Part shown: piece by piece, positions 35,812-44,255 of the stretch
How positions within the stretch are numbered: the stretch's first letter is position 1
How the letters are laid out: every line of letters starts with the position of its first letter
The notes under the pieces: generated by a model
Databases searched by the model: none
Seen by the model: only the letters and a program-made list of their open reading frames with translations
What the model was told of the DNA's origin: nothing
Origin: JACPUW01 sp049115495
GTDB taxonomy: Bacteria; Bacteroidota; Bacteroidia; CAILMK01; JACPUW01
Length of the DNA: 64,000 nt
Assembly: GCA_049115495.1 (NCBI GenBank)
Contig: JAGDZV010000011.1
Span: forward strand, 434,001-498,000
Direction: 5' to 3'
Translations under genes and position numbers: made by a program

Positions 35812-37236
35812 TTAGTTAAATAGGTGTTTCAACTCTAGTGCTTTTTCAACTTGAGCATTTGCGTGTTCATTTGCCATAACTCCGTATGAACTTATTACAG
35901 TGTTTATAAGCATTTTCTTAGTGCCGGTTAATTGTCTAAAGCGTTCTCTACGTTTTCTAAGCAAGTTAGCATCTTTTGCACTTAGCTTCCACTCATCGGC
36001 ATAAAATTTAATCTCACATAGGTTTATTGCCATATCGGCACGGTCTATTAGCATATCAATTTGCAATCCGTCGCCTTCACTATCCCTTGTTCCTGCAAAG
36101 CTTGAAACTTCAGTTTTTATGCCAGAAATACCTAGTGATTTTTTAATGGCATTTTCGTGTTTAATGCAAATATTCTCAAAGGCATAGCCACACCAGGTTT
36201 TATAGGCTTGGCTGGCAAAAGTTTTCATCCACTGGTCTTGTCCTTTTCTATTTTTACCATCCATAAACTGAATGTAAAACAGACTAAACTCATCAGCTAG
36301 TCTATAAAGGGTGTCTTTTTTCTTTTTGCCAAATGGTAAGATTTCAATAATAAAACTAGATGCTGTTAATTCATCAAGTACCTTGGTGAGTCCACCGCCA
36401 TTTGAAATTCCTGTTGACTGAATAATTTCTTGGCGAGTAAGTCCTTTCCATTTCTTTTTTAGTGCTTTAATAATGGCTATATGGTTTTCAGGATGCTCAT
36501 ATAAGGCTGCATATAGGTTCCCGAACTCGTTTGCGAGCGCACCATTTTTGCTAAAGCACAGTCTGTTTATGGCCTGAGTAGCAGTTTCACCAGTTTCAAG
36601 CTGTTCAAGATAGAAGGGAACCCCGCCAAGTGCCATGTAAAGCAGGGTGGTTTGGTAATAATTAAATTTTAAATTTTTGCTGAGTAAAAATTCATGGGTT
36701 TCCTTAAGTGAAAACGGTTTTAAATTGATTGTACGATGTACTCTATTATGTAGGCCCCCTTTATTATTGATCACTTTCTTAATCATCCAGCTTGCTGCTG
36801 AGCCACATATTACGACCAATATGTTTTGTTTGCTTGCCCAATCGTTCCACCAATAACTAAATTCTTGTAAGAATCCCGATCTACGGGAATCTATCCACGG
36901 AAGTTCATCAAAAAATACTACGGGCTTCTTTTTAGATTTTCTTATTCCTTCTAAATACAGTTTTAATTGTACAAAAGCTTCAGCCCAATCTTTCGGCGGT
37001 TTTAATTCATACTTAAGCTTTTGGTGTTCTTGTAGTTTCTGCGAAAACTTTTGTAGTTGGTTTGCCTTATTGGCATATTGGGTTCCAGTAAACTCAAAAA
37101 CTAGATTTTCTTTTAAAACTTGCCTTACCATGTAGGTTTTACCAACTCTACGTCGGCCCACCATTGCGGTTAAATACCCACCTTTGGTTTTAAGAAACTT
37201 TGTTAAAATGGTAATTTCTTCTCTTCTTCCTATCAA
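35812..37236 (-). CDS. Archaeal-type ATPase with DUF234 nuclease-like domain
   Basis: 474 residues. P-loop ATPase (PF01637-like, STAND/MNS relatives) with Walker A GRRRVGKT (27-34), Walker B PVVFFDELPW near residue 112 and sensor-like VVICGSAASW. A winged helix follows (WKGLTRQEIIQSTGISNGGG). The C-terminal DUF234 domain has a PD-(D/E)xK-like core, with Asp in GLQIDMLIDRAD and Glu/Lys in INLCEIKFYADEW, suggesting DNA cleavage or a degenerate nuclease. The start is TTG at 37236 and the repeat block ends only 1 nt upstream, so the leader is very short. No toxin, antitoxin or recombinase is next to it. Function of such stand-alone genes is unknown; defence or mobility roles have been proposed for relatives. 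Confidence 0.85.
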   Translation of the reverse strand: MIGRREEITILTKFLKTKGGYLTAMVGRRRVGKTYMVRQVLKENLVFEFTGTQYANKANQLQKFSQKLQEHQKLKYELKPPKDWAEAFVQLKLYLEGIRKSKKKPVVFFDELPWIDSRRSGFLQEFSYWWNDWASKQNILVVICGSAASWMIKKVINNKGGLHNRVHRTINLKPFSLKETHEFLLSKNLKFNYYQTTLLYMALGGVPFYLEQLETGETATQAINRLCFSKNGALANEFGNLYAALYEHPENHIAIIKALKKKWKGLTRQEIIQSTGISNGGGLTKVLDELTASSFIIEILPFGKKKKDTLYRLADEFSLFYIQFMDGKNRKGQDQWMKTFASQAYKTWCGYAFENICIKHENAIKKSLGISGIKTEVSSFAGTRDSEGDGLQIDMLIDRADMAINLCEIKFYADEWKLSAKDANLLRKRRERFRQLTGTKKMLINTVISSYGVMANEHANAQVEKALELKHLFN

Positions 37237-37237
37237 T

Positions 37238-37336
37238 TATATCTCGCTTAATCTATCCAAAAATAGTACTTTGAGCGAGATATAAATACTTTATAACTCG
37301 CTTAAAGTTAAGTAGGTAGTAACATTAAGCGACTTA
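37238..37336. repeat. Upstream repeat block of the ATPase cassette
   Basis: Four alternating copies: TATATCTCGCTTAA (37238-37251, forward), ACTTTGAGCGAGATATA (37268-37284, reverse), TATAACTCGCTTAAAGT (37292-37308, forward) and a weak reverse copy around ATTAAGCGACTTA (37320-37336). It is 99 bp, the same length as the block at 35704-35802, while the bases between the words differ. The first word touches the TTG start, so it overlaps the promoter or the start region and may bind a regulator, perhaps the encoded protein. Confidence 0.8.
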
Positions 37337-37730
37337 ATCAGAATTAAAATAGCATAGTTTTGCACTTATAAACCTGAAAAGGCACACATTAACAGCCGTT
37401 CTCAAAGCTGTTTGAGCAACTTTGCGAAACCTAAGAAGCACCCTATTTTTACGAGATTGACAACTAGATTTTTGCACCGATATTTATTGACTGAAGCCTT
37501 TAGGGCTTGAGCGACCTGTAATGAAGCGGAATTAAGTATTGAAAAAACTCTTCTCATTAGTATAGAATTTCGGACTAATCAAATAATGAATTATATCGTT
37601 TCCGATTACTAAAGAGCAATTTTTGCTGACCCCAATTTATTGGCTGAATCGCTCGAATTAAATGGATATAGGCCTTGTGGCTTATTTTTTAAATTCGTGG
37701 CAAGACCACCTAAACCCCTATAAGTTTAAG
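37337..37730. other. Intergenic region of 394 nt, no gene seen
   Basis: No open frame of note. A perfect plus-strand -7 box TAGTTTTG lies at 37355-37362, about 40 nt before a small hairpin CTCAAA-GCTG-TTTGAG (37401-37416), but no plus-strand gene follows until 38464. A small RNA is possible but not supported further. Confidence 0.4.
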
Positions 37731-38363
37731 CTAGTTTTTTAATTCAGCGGCAGTTAGCTCATAAGTAATGCTTTTATATACTGATGCTTGTTGGGTACCG
37801 TAATTGTTCCAAAAATTTTGAACAATCCTTACAGGGCCAATGCCTTTTCCAAAATATCTTACATGTGTTACATAAAAATCTGAGGATGTACTGCTAATGT
37901 GTGTAATGGTCTTAATGCATTCATAATCTCCGAGTTCAGTTCTTATTTTATAAAGACCTGAGGCTACTTCTTTATTCACAAAGTTTATTGAGCTGCTAGA
38001 GTCAAGATGATAAAGGGTGCCTTTTGGTTCTTTTGCATACTCAGTGGTAAAAAACTTAATGCCTCCATTTGCGTACATAGTTTCGTAGCTAGGGTTTCTC
38101 CAAGCCCAACCTGACGACTGCTCGCTGCCATCTATGTAAACATTTAGGTAGTAGCAACAAGAGTCTACAATTTCTTTCCTCACCGAATTTTCTAAACCGT
38201 TACTTGTTGAATCAATTACATTGTATTGCCAGAACGAACCAATAGCTAAAGGGAAATAATCTTCCGAATTCTCTCCCCTATCAATGGTCAAAGGGTTGCT
38301 TTCATCATCAGAACAAGACCATATTAGAGAAAATGGTAATAATAGAACCAGAAATTTTTTCAT
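37731..38363 (-). CDS. Putative lipoprotein, function unknown
   Basis: 210 residues. A lipoprotein signal peptide (MKKFLVLLLPFSLIWSCSDD, Cys17) is followed by an acidic stretch and then a beta-rich domain starting DYFPLAIGSFWQYNVIDS, typical of small Bacteroidota lipoproteins that begin with a Y-x-P-L-x-G-x-x-W-x-Y block. It contains a CC pair (DSCCYYLNVYIDG). No enzyme motif was recognised. Probably attached to the outer membrane. Confidence 0.75.
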   Translation of the reverse strand: MKKFLVLLLPFSLIWSCSDDESNPLTIDRGENSEDYFPLAIGSFWQYNVIDSTSNGLENSVRKEIVDSCCYYLNVYIDGSEQSSGWAWRNPSYETMYANGGIKFFTTEYAKEPKGTLYHLDSSSSINFVNKEVASGLYKIRTELGDYECIKTITHISSTSSDFYVTHVRYFGKGIGPVRIVQNFWNNYGTQQASVYKSITYELTAAELKN

Positions 38364-38463
38364 TGTGCTAATTTTTATTGGAAAACAAATTTATCCAACA
38401 CTAAACCAATAAACTTATTGTGCATTAAGTAGTTTTACAAATGCATTCAACTCAAAACAATTG

Positions 38464-39318
38464 ATGAAAAGAATACTCCTTTTATTACTGCCTTTTCTAT
38501 TGTTGTCTTGCCAAAAAGATATACTCGAAGTATTACCAGAAAACGTACTTGAAATAGAGTCAGTGCACACAGGCGAAACCTACGAGATACAAGTACTGTT
38601 ACCTGAAAACTATGATCCCAACGCAAAATATGACGTGGCTTATATGGTAGATGGTTATTACCACTTTGATTATATGCGCAGTGAGTTTTCCAAGCAGGAC
38701 TACTTGAGTGATGTGATTTTTATTGGCATATTTTACAAGGATTATCCATTGCCCATTACACCAAGTACCGAGCGCGCAGGTGTAGGAACGCTCATTAACA
38801 ACAGCAGCGAAATTGGCAGATTAAGAGCTGTTGATTTTCTATACCCCGAAGGTTTAGATGGTGGCGGCGGTGGCGGCCTAAACTTCTATGCTTTTTTTCA
38901 AAATGAGTTGATTCCATTGGTTGATGCTACCTACTCAACCAATATCCAGAACCGCACCATTATGGGGCACTCATATGGAGCATACTTTGTGATGTTTCAA
39001 ATGTTTGAGTTTGTAGAAAACCCGCTGTTTAATAACATCATTTGTCTTGATAACCAATTTTGGTGGGCGGATATGCATTTGTTAGAGATGGCCACTGAAG
39101 CTTTTGACAATGATGTGGAGCTACCTTTTAAGCTCTACATGGGTGCAGCGCAGTTTGCCAATTTTGATACCAATAGTTTGATCAATGAATTTATGGATAG
39201 GCTTAAGGCTGCTAATCCTAGCGGGTTGGAATACAAGTTTGAGCGCTATAGAGATGGACACTCGTTTAGCGCAAAAAATGGTTTTCAATTGGGTTTAAAC
39301 TACATTTATAATGAATAA
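38464..39318 (+). CDS. Lipoprotein esterase (alpha/beta hydrolase, esterase D-like)
   Basis: 284 residues from the ATG at 38464 (a TTG precedes it at 38461). Lipobox at LLLSCQKD. The fold follows VHTGETYEIQVLLPENYDPN (esterase family N-terminus), with the nucleophile elbow MGHSYGAYF and the catalytic His in YRDGHSFSAKNG. A run of six glycines (GLDGGGGGGLNF) lies in a loop. It probably hydrolyses an ester at the cell surface, like the ferri-siderophore or carbohydrate esterases of this family; substrate unknown. Its end overlaps the next gene by 8 nt. Confidence 0.82.
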   Translation: MKRILLLLLPFLLLSCQKDILEVLPENVLEIESVHTGETYEIQVLLPENYDPNAKYDVAYMVDGYYHFDYMRSEFSKQDYLSDVIFIGIFYKDYPLPITPSTERAGVGTLINNSSEIGRLRAVDFLYPEGLDGGGGGGLNFYAFFQNELIPLVDATYSTNIQNRTIMGHSYGAYFVMFQMFEFVENPLFNNIICLDNQFWWADMHLLEMATEAFDNDVELPFKLYMGAAQFANFDTNSLINEFMDRLKAANPSGLEYKFERYRDGHSFSAKNGFQLGLNYIYNE

Positions 39319-39958
39319 GGCCTTTATGAGACTACTAACACTAAACCTTGCATTGGCCCTTTTGCTTTTTGCCAATAGCAGCAAAGCACAAGTGAAGGCT
39401 ATTACCAACTCTTTTGAAACATCACTTGATCTGGGTTTGGGTGGGGCCATTTTTGGCTTGCAAGCCAAAGCCAACCACCACTGGAAGGAGTATGAACACC
39501 TTACCATTATGAGCGGATTAAGTATTAATACTTATTGGAGCTCAGTAGAAAACTACACACAATATTTTCCTGAGTTGAATGCCTTAACTGATATTACTGG
39601 TTTCAATACTGATAACCACCTGAGAGTGTATTCTGGACTGCGTTGGGCTTTATTTAAAAGCAAGAAGTTGATGCTTTCTACAGAAGTTTATTTTGGTGCT
39701 TACCATGCCTATATGCGCGGCAACCAATACCATGAGCGCTTGCAAATAAACCAAGATTACGTTGCGAGCCAGCTGTTTTTAGATTATGGTACTCGCTTTG
39801 CCATTGGTTACCAGGTCACTGAAAAATTAAGTGTGCAAGCCACTTTAAACAACTCCTTGCGGCAGCTGGGTTATGGATATCGTTTATTACCAATGATTTA
39901 CCAATTCAACCCAGATAATAAGATAGGGTTGGGGATTGGGTTGGTTTGGGGTTTTTAA
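39311..39958 (+). CDS. Predicted outer-membrane beta-barrel protein
   Basis: 215 residues. Signal peptide about 1-26 (ending SSKAQ). The rest is alternating beta strands with aromatic girdles (FETSLDLGLGGAIFGLQAKA, HLRVYSGLRWALF, LMLSTEVYFGAYHAYMRG, KIGLGIGLVWGF), about eight strands, ending in a C-terminal Phe, the usual BAM signal. The family is not recognised. The ATG at 39311 lies inside the end of the esterase gene, so the two are translationally coupled and may work together at the surface. Confidence 0.72.
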   Translation: MNKAFMRLLTLNLALALLLFANSSKAQVKAITNSFETSLDLGLGGAIFGLQAKANHHWKEYEHLTIMSGLSINTYWSSVENYTQYFPELNALTDITGFNTDNHLRVYSGLRWALFKSKKLMLSTEVYFGAYHAYMRGNQYHERLQINQDYVASQLFLDYGTRFAIGYQVTEKLSVQATLNNSLRQLGYGYRLLPMIYQFNPDNKIGLGIGLVWGF

Positions 39959-40031
39959 TCACGCTTAGGCTATGCGCGTGTTCCGAAGATCATTGCGTGT
40001 AGGTTATGTTGGGCGATCTTATTTAACACTT

Positions 40032-40235
40032 TCATTTTCTATATTCCAAAATGTCCCCAGGTTGGCAATCCAGTTCTCTGCAAATGGCTTCTAACGTGTT
40101 AAATCGAAGACCTTTTGCTTTTCCAGTTTTTAGTATTGATAAATTGACATTAGTTACTCCGACGCGACTAGCCAATTCATTAAGTGATATCTTTCTTTTG
40201 GACATCATTACGTCCAAGTTAATAATGATCCCCAT
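40032..40235 (-). CDS. Small Cro/C1-type helix-turn-helix regulator (YozG-like)
   Basis: About 67 residues from the ATG at 40235 (MGIIINLDVMMSKRKISLNE); the frame is open to 40253 but the shorter start matches relatives and leaves one base after the DUF2975 stop. The HTH is LNELASRVGVTNVNLSILKT, followed by LRFNTLEAICRELDCQPGDI, a very conserved tail of this family. It is paired with DUF2975 genes in many bacteria. It probably represses its own operon from the inverted repeat at 40820-40857. Confidence 0.9.
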   Translation of the reverse strand: MGIIINLDVMMSKRKISLNELASRVGVTNVNLSILKTGKAKGLRFNTLEAICRELDCQPGDILEYRK

Positions 40236-40236
40236 G

Positions 40237-40779
40237 CTAAATGAACGCTTCATTTTCGTGTTTAAAGGATAGTGCTTTTGTAACGAATTGCTTTACAACC
40301 CACATAATAAGTGCCAATAGGATATACATAGTTTGGGGTTCCTTAAACGTAAGTGAGTCTAGGATTAAAAGTGCAGATAAGTTAATCATACCTTCAAATG
40401 AATTATATTGATCTAACGGAAGAAAATAGAAGTCACTAAAGGCCAACCTTATTACAGTTAGAAGGGCTAACCCTAAACAAGATAGTATTAAATGATCAAA
40501 AACTTTTAGGTTGTCCTTTTCAAAATATCCTTGTTTCTGATAGTTCTTAAAAAGCCTAAGAAGAATATATCCAACATAAAGAAATATAAGGTTAGATCCG
40601 ATTTGGGTAATGAACCAAATCATGGGCGATTGTCCGTTTGGAACTTTGTAAACAACAGAGTTCAATAAGTAAGGAATCATCCATCGAGTATTGTAAATGA
40701 TGGCTGAACAAGAGAGCATTATAACTATCCACAAAGTGAGTTTTATGAGGTTTAGTTTGGAGAATTTCAGAATGTCCAT
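40237..40779 (-). CDS. DUF2975 membrane protein
   Basis: About 180 residues from the ATG at 40779 (MDILKFSKLNLIK); the longer frame starts with TTG. Four membrane helices: about 12-32, 55-75, 100-120 and 155-172. The order and the loop YQKQGYFEKDNLKVFDHLIL fit DUF2975. Its role is unknown; it always travels with a small HTH gene, here 1 nt downstream. Confidence 0.85.
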   Translation of the reverse strand: MDILKFSKLNLIKLTLWIVIMLSCSAIIYNTRWMIPYLLNSVVYKVPNGQSPMIWFITQIGSNLIFLYVGYILLRLFKNYQKQGYFEKDNLKVFDHLILSCLGLALLTVIRLAFSDFYFLPLDQYNSFEGMINLSALLILDSLTFKEPQTMYILLALIMWVVKQFVTKALSFKHENEAFI

Positions 40780-40819
40780 AGAAATAAGATGCAAAATGTA
40801 TGACAAACATATTGAGATG

Positions 40820-40857
40820 TTAAAATAAAACGAATAATAATTATCGTTTTATTTTAA
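40820..40857 (-). promoter_or_regulatory. Perfect 14-bp inverted repeat, operator of the DUF2975/HTH operon
   Basis: TTAAAATAAAACGA (40820-40833) and TCGTTTTATTTTAA (40844-40857), spacer 10 nt. It lies 41-78 nt upstream of the DUF2975 ATG at 40779. The length and perfection make it the strongest operator-like site in the window. The small HTH protein of the same operon is the natural binder. Confidence 0.6.
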
Positions 40858-40960
40858 ATTTAATCCTATGGGAATGACGCATCACTAGTTTATGACACTC
40901 ATAAGTTTAGTGATAACAGCCCATGAATAGGTTGTTGCCAGCTTTAAAGTTCACATTTAT

Positions 40961-41392
40961 TTACCACTCCCTAGTAGCAATTAACTCTTCTATATCAGCG
41001 TCAAAACCATAGGCTTTTGCAATAGATTCAAAATTCATGGCTAGACATTCTCTTGCTACAGTTTCTATTTCACTGTCGTTTTCATCAAACTCGCTCTCTA
41101 AGTCATTAATTCGCTCGGTTGCGGCATGGCTGAGCTTGTACAATTGCTTAAGATCAGCGGGTTTTTGGGTCTCAATATCATTGCACATACCTAATAAAAT
41201 GTTCTTGCATTTGTCAACTAAAACCTTTGGGAAGTAAGAGTCGTTGTACATACATCCCAAGAATTTATGCGACTTAATTTTTGGGTTTTCAAGGGTGGTT
41301 TGATCTAACATATTTAGGTTTTCATTCTGAGTTTTATTGTTTTGGCAAGCCACTAAAATCATTAGGCAGAGCGGATATATAAATTTTTTCAT
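40961..41392 (-). CDS. Small lipoprotein, function unknown
   Basis: 143 residues. Lipobox at MILVACQNN (Cys16). The mature part is mostly helical, with a C-x6-7-C pattern (FLGCMYNDSYFPKVLVDKC). No family recognised. Its ATG overlaps the stop of the upstream hydrolase gene by 4 nt, so they form a two-gene operon. Confidence 0.68.
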   Translation of the reverse strand: MKKFIYPLCLMILVACQNNKTQNENLNMLDQTTLENPKIKSHKFLGCMYNDSYFPKVLVDKCKNILLGMCNDIETQKPADLKQLYKLSHAATERINDLESEFDENDSEIETVARECLAMNFESIAKAYGFDADIEELIATREW

Positions 41393-42063
41393 TTGCTGTT
41401 TAACTTTGATTCTTCAATACAAGCTTGTATAGCTTGGCTTACTTCATTGGCTTGGGTAAGCAGGCAAATGTGGCTTCCACCTTTTATGGTAAAATTTGGG
41501 TTTTCTATTAGGCCGTAGGGCAGGGTTTTGTCTTTGTTTCCATGTATATGAAATACCTTGGTTTTGCCAGTAAGTTTGGGCCTTTGCCAAGCAGATAGCT
41601 CTCTCAAAGCCCATTGTAAGTAATTATTAGTCAATTTCTGGGTCATGCTCACAAAAAGGCTTTTAAGTGCTTCGGTTTTAAAATCGTGAGCATTAGCCCA
41701 AAGTTTAAAGCTTTTGAGCATTAGCTTTTTTGTAACCAATTGGTGTAGCCCAAGCGGTTTTAAGGTTTTAAATATAAAAGGCAGCTCTTTTCGTGATTTA
41801 AGGCTAGAGACTAAAATAATGCTATCAATATTGTAAACAGCGGCAATTTCTTGCGCCAACATACCACCCATGGAGTGCCCAATGAGCATTATTTTATCTG
41901 ATGTGGCACTGGCTTGTTTAAAGAACCTTAGCGCATATTGGCTTAAAGATTCTTCTCGTTCGGGTTCAATCCAGTTAAGTTGTATAATATCTAAATATCT
42001 AAGGTCAAGCTTCTCAAATATTCGGCAATCGTAGCCCAAACCTGGAATTAAAAATACTTTCAT
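41389..42063 (-). CDS. Alpha/beta hydrolase
   Basis: 224 residues. Nucleophile elbow GHSMGGML, then DSIILVSSLKSRKELP, an acidic residue in HIHGNKDKTLPYG and the terminal His in IKGGSHICLL, giving a complete Ser-Asp-His triad. No signal peptide, so cytosolic. The substrate is unknown. First gene of an operon with the small lipoprotein. Confidence 0.85.
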   Translation of the reverse strand: MKVFLIPGLGYDCRIFEKLDLRYLDIIQLNWIEPEREESLSQYALRFFKQASATSDKIMLIGHSMGGMLAQEIAAVYNIDSIILVSSLKSRKELPFIFKTLKPLGLHQLVTKKLMLKSFKLWANAHDFKTEALKSLFVSMTQKLTNNYLQWALRELSAWQRPKLTGKTKVFHIHGNKDKTLPYGLIENPNFTIKGGSHICLLTQANEVSQAIQACIEESKLNSK

Positions 42064-42149
42064 GGCCTTTTGTACTTAATTCAACCTAGCATCAATTCAT
42101 ATTCATTAGCGAGTGTAATAATAAGGGTTTATTCTTAGATTTTACACGA

Positions 42150-44255
42150 ATGGTAATGCAACCAATTCTATTTTATACCCATATTAGCTTCGTGAAAAAG
42201 ATTGTACTCATTGCCACATTTTACATGTGCCTTTTTGGTTTCTGTATGGGCCAAACCCTCAAAAACAATTGGTATTTTGGTAGGGGAGCGGCCATGAGCT
42301 TTGATTCAGGCAGTCCTACGGTTTTGTCAGACAACGTGCTTACTCAGTATAATAGAGCTTCGGCAACCGCCAATCATCCGCTAAGTGGCAAAATGCTTTT
42401 TTATACCAATGGATTTGAAATAAGAAACTCAGCGCATTTGCAAATAGCGCAGATAGATAGCGGTAAGTCAAACTTTGATGTTTTAATACTCAATCACCCC
42501 CAAAATAACTATGAATGGTATTTACTTACCCTTTCGGGCAATGGTGGGCCTACTGGTCAAAAAGACTTGAGCCTTTATAACATAACTGTAACTCCCAATA
42601 GTGAAACCATTTCAATAAACTCAGTGGGCGTCATTTATCGAGGAAATATTTCGGGGCTCACCGCGGTTCACAATTGTGCCAATGGCGCATTTTGGGTTTT
42701 AAGTTTTAATACGGCAAATAATGCCATTGAAGCTTTTGCTTTAGATTCCGATGGCATGGCACCTAGCCCAGTTGTATCGCCTATTTCGCAAAAACTTTCT
42801 GCCATTGGCGATTTGGTGAGCAATAGCGATGGCAGTTTGCTGGCCATTTCAGAATACGCCAACGATGCCGATTTTGCTCAGGTAGTGGTTTTAAAAGTTG
42901 ACAATATGTGTGGAATACTGCAAGATCATAAGGTATTTACACGCAATAATGGTGAGTATGCCTATGGTTTGGCTTGGTCTCCTAATGATCAATATTTATA
43001 TGTTACCTATTCGGTAGGCGTAAGCCAACTGGTACAAATAGATATTGAAAATGAAACTTCTGATTTAATTAGGCAAGAGCCCTATAACCTAAACGAATTG
43101 CAGCTTGGGCCTGATGGTAAAATTTACGTGGCCACCCATACGGTCGGTATTCCAGGCAGCAGGGTAGATGTAATAAATAAACCCAATGAATTTGGCTCTG
43201 GATGCGAATATGAATATGGAGCGCTTAACTTAGGAAACGGTATTTCAAGCAATTTTCATTTTCCGAATTTTATACAAGACTATACTTATGAAGAGTGCTT
43301 TAATGAAGAGCCTAAAATTGAAATTCTATCAAGTTGCCAAGGCAAACCTTTTGAAATTGAAGTAAAGAGCAATACGGGTAGTATAGGCACTTTTTATTGG
43401 GAAATAAATGAAGTGTTTTACTTCGGTACAAAAATTAGTGTCAATAACCTTGAAGCTGGAACTTACAAATACAAATTCTATTGGGAGTATTGCAATAGTT
43501 TTGATTCTGTAGAAGGTGATTTTAGCATAACTCAGCCGCTTGATTTTAGCCTTGGAAAAGACACAAGCATTTGCCTTCAAGATTCCTTGAGAATTGGATT
43601 CTCAGCAAGCAATAGCGCCAAATATGAATGGAGCCACGGCAATTTTACTGATAGCTTTGTTTACGTAAGTGATACTGGAAGCTATTGCCTCAGCATAGAT
43701 ATAGATGGTTGTAAGAGTTCTCATTGCATTGATATAGCGCATCACGAAAGTATTTGGGCAAGCTTGGGCGATGAGTATTTTCTATGCCCTTTTAATAATG
43801 AGCTGGTGCAGTTAGACGCAGGTAAAGGGTTTAGCCAATATTTGTGGTATCCAACTGGAGATTCTACCCAATGGATTGAAGTGGCTGAGTTAGGGGAATA
43901 CTTTGTTATGGTTGATGATTTTAGGGGGTGCTCTACAAGCGATTCAACAGAAGTAAAGCGTCGCTGCCCTCCTTCTCTTTATTTTCCGAATGCCTTTTCA
44001 CCAAATGGCGATGGCCTAAACGATTCGTTTGCAGGAACAGGTGAGGATATTACCGACTACCATTTACAGGTTTATAACCGCTGGGGGCAATGTGTTTTTG
44101 AAACCTTTGACTTACAGACTCAGTGGGATGGTGCCTTTAGAGGCGTGCTAAGTCCCGTAGATCAATATTTGTATAAATGCACTTACTCTGGCTACATAAG
44201 TAAAGACCGTAAACGTACTTTCTTTATTAGTGGTAGGGTTAGGGTGGTTAAGTAG
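42150..44255 (+). CDS. Large secreted protein with T9SS type B (gliding-motility) sorting domain
   Basis: 701 residues from the ATG at 42150. The classical signal peptide begins at a GTG at 42192 (VKKIVLIATFYMCLFGFCMG), so this may be the true start. Residues about 20-390 look like a beta-propeller (LTAVHNCANGAFWVLSF, YAYGLAWSPNDQYLYVTY, LNELQLGPDGKIYVATH), then two or three PKD-like modules with paired Cys. The type B sorting domain occupies the last about 90 residues: YFPNAFSPNGDGLNDSF, LQVYNRWGQCVFET and the WDG-like QWDGAFRG. The protein is exported by T9SS and kept on the surface. Possible adhesin. Confidence 0.87.
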   Translation: MVMQPILFYTHISFVKKIVLIATFYMCLFGFCMGQTLKNNWYFGRGAAMSFDSGSPTVLSDNVLTQYNRASATANHPLSGKMLFYTNGFEIRNSAHLQIAQIDSGKSNFDVLILNHPQNNYEWYLLTLSGNGGPTGQKDLSLYNITVTPNSETISINSVGVIYRGNISGLTAVHNCANGAFWVLSFNTANNAIEAFALDSDGMAPSPVVSPISQKLSAIGDLVSNSDGSLLAISEYANDADFAQVVVLKVDNMCGILQDHKVFTRNNGEYAYGLAWSPNDQYLYVTYSVGVSQLVQIDIENETSDLIRQEPYNLNELQLGPDGKIYVATHTVGIPGSRVDVINKPNEFGSGCEYEYGALNLGNGISSNFHFPNFIQDYTYEECFNEEPKIEILSSCQGKPFEIEVKSNTGSIGTFYWEINEVFYFGTKISVNNLEAGTYKYKFYWEYCNSFDSVEGDFSITQPLDFSLGKDTSICLQDSLRIGFSASNSAKYEWSHGNFTDSFVYVSDTGSYCLSIDIDGCKSSHCIDIAHHESIWASLGDEYFLCPFNNELVQLDAGKGFSQYLWYPTGDSTQWIEVAELGEYFVMVDDFRGCSTSDSTEVKRRCPPSLYFPNAFSPNGDGLNDSFAGTGEDITDYHLQVYNRWGQCVFETFDLQTQWDGAFRGVLSPVDQYLYKCTYSGYISKDRKRTFFISGRVRVVK

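Noticed and set aside
35704..37336. A CRISPR array from the repeated TATATCTCGCTTAAAGT words
   Set aside because: The words alternate in direction, lie on both sides of a gene, and number four per block with short unequal gaps. There are no cas genes.
39986..40020. AAGATC/GATCTT hairpin between the convergent barrel and HTH genes as terminator
   Set aside because: Only 6-bp arms with a long loop and a weak T-run.
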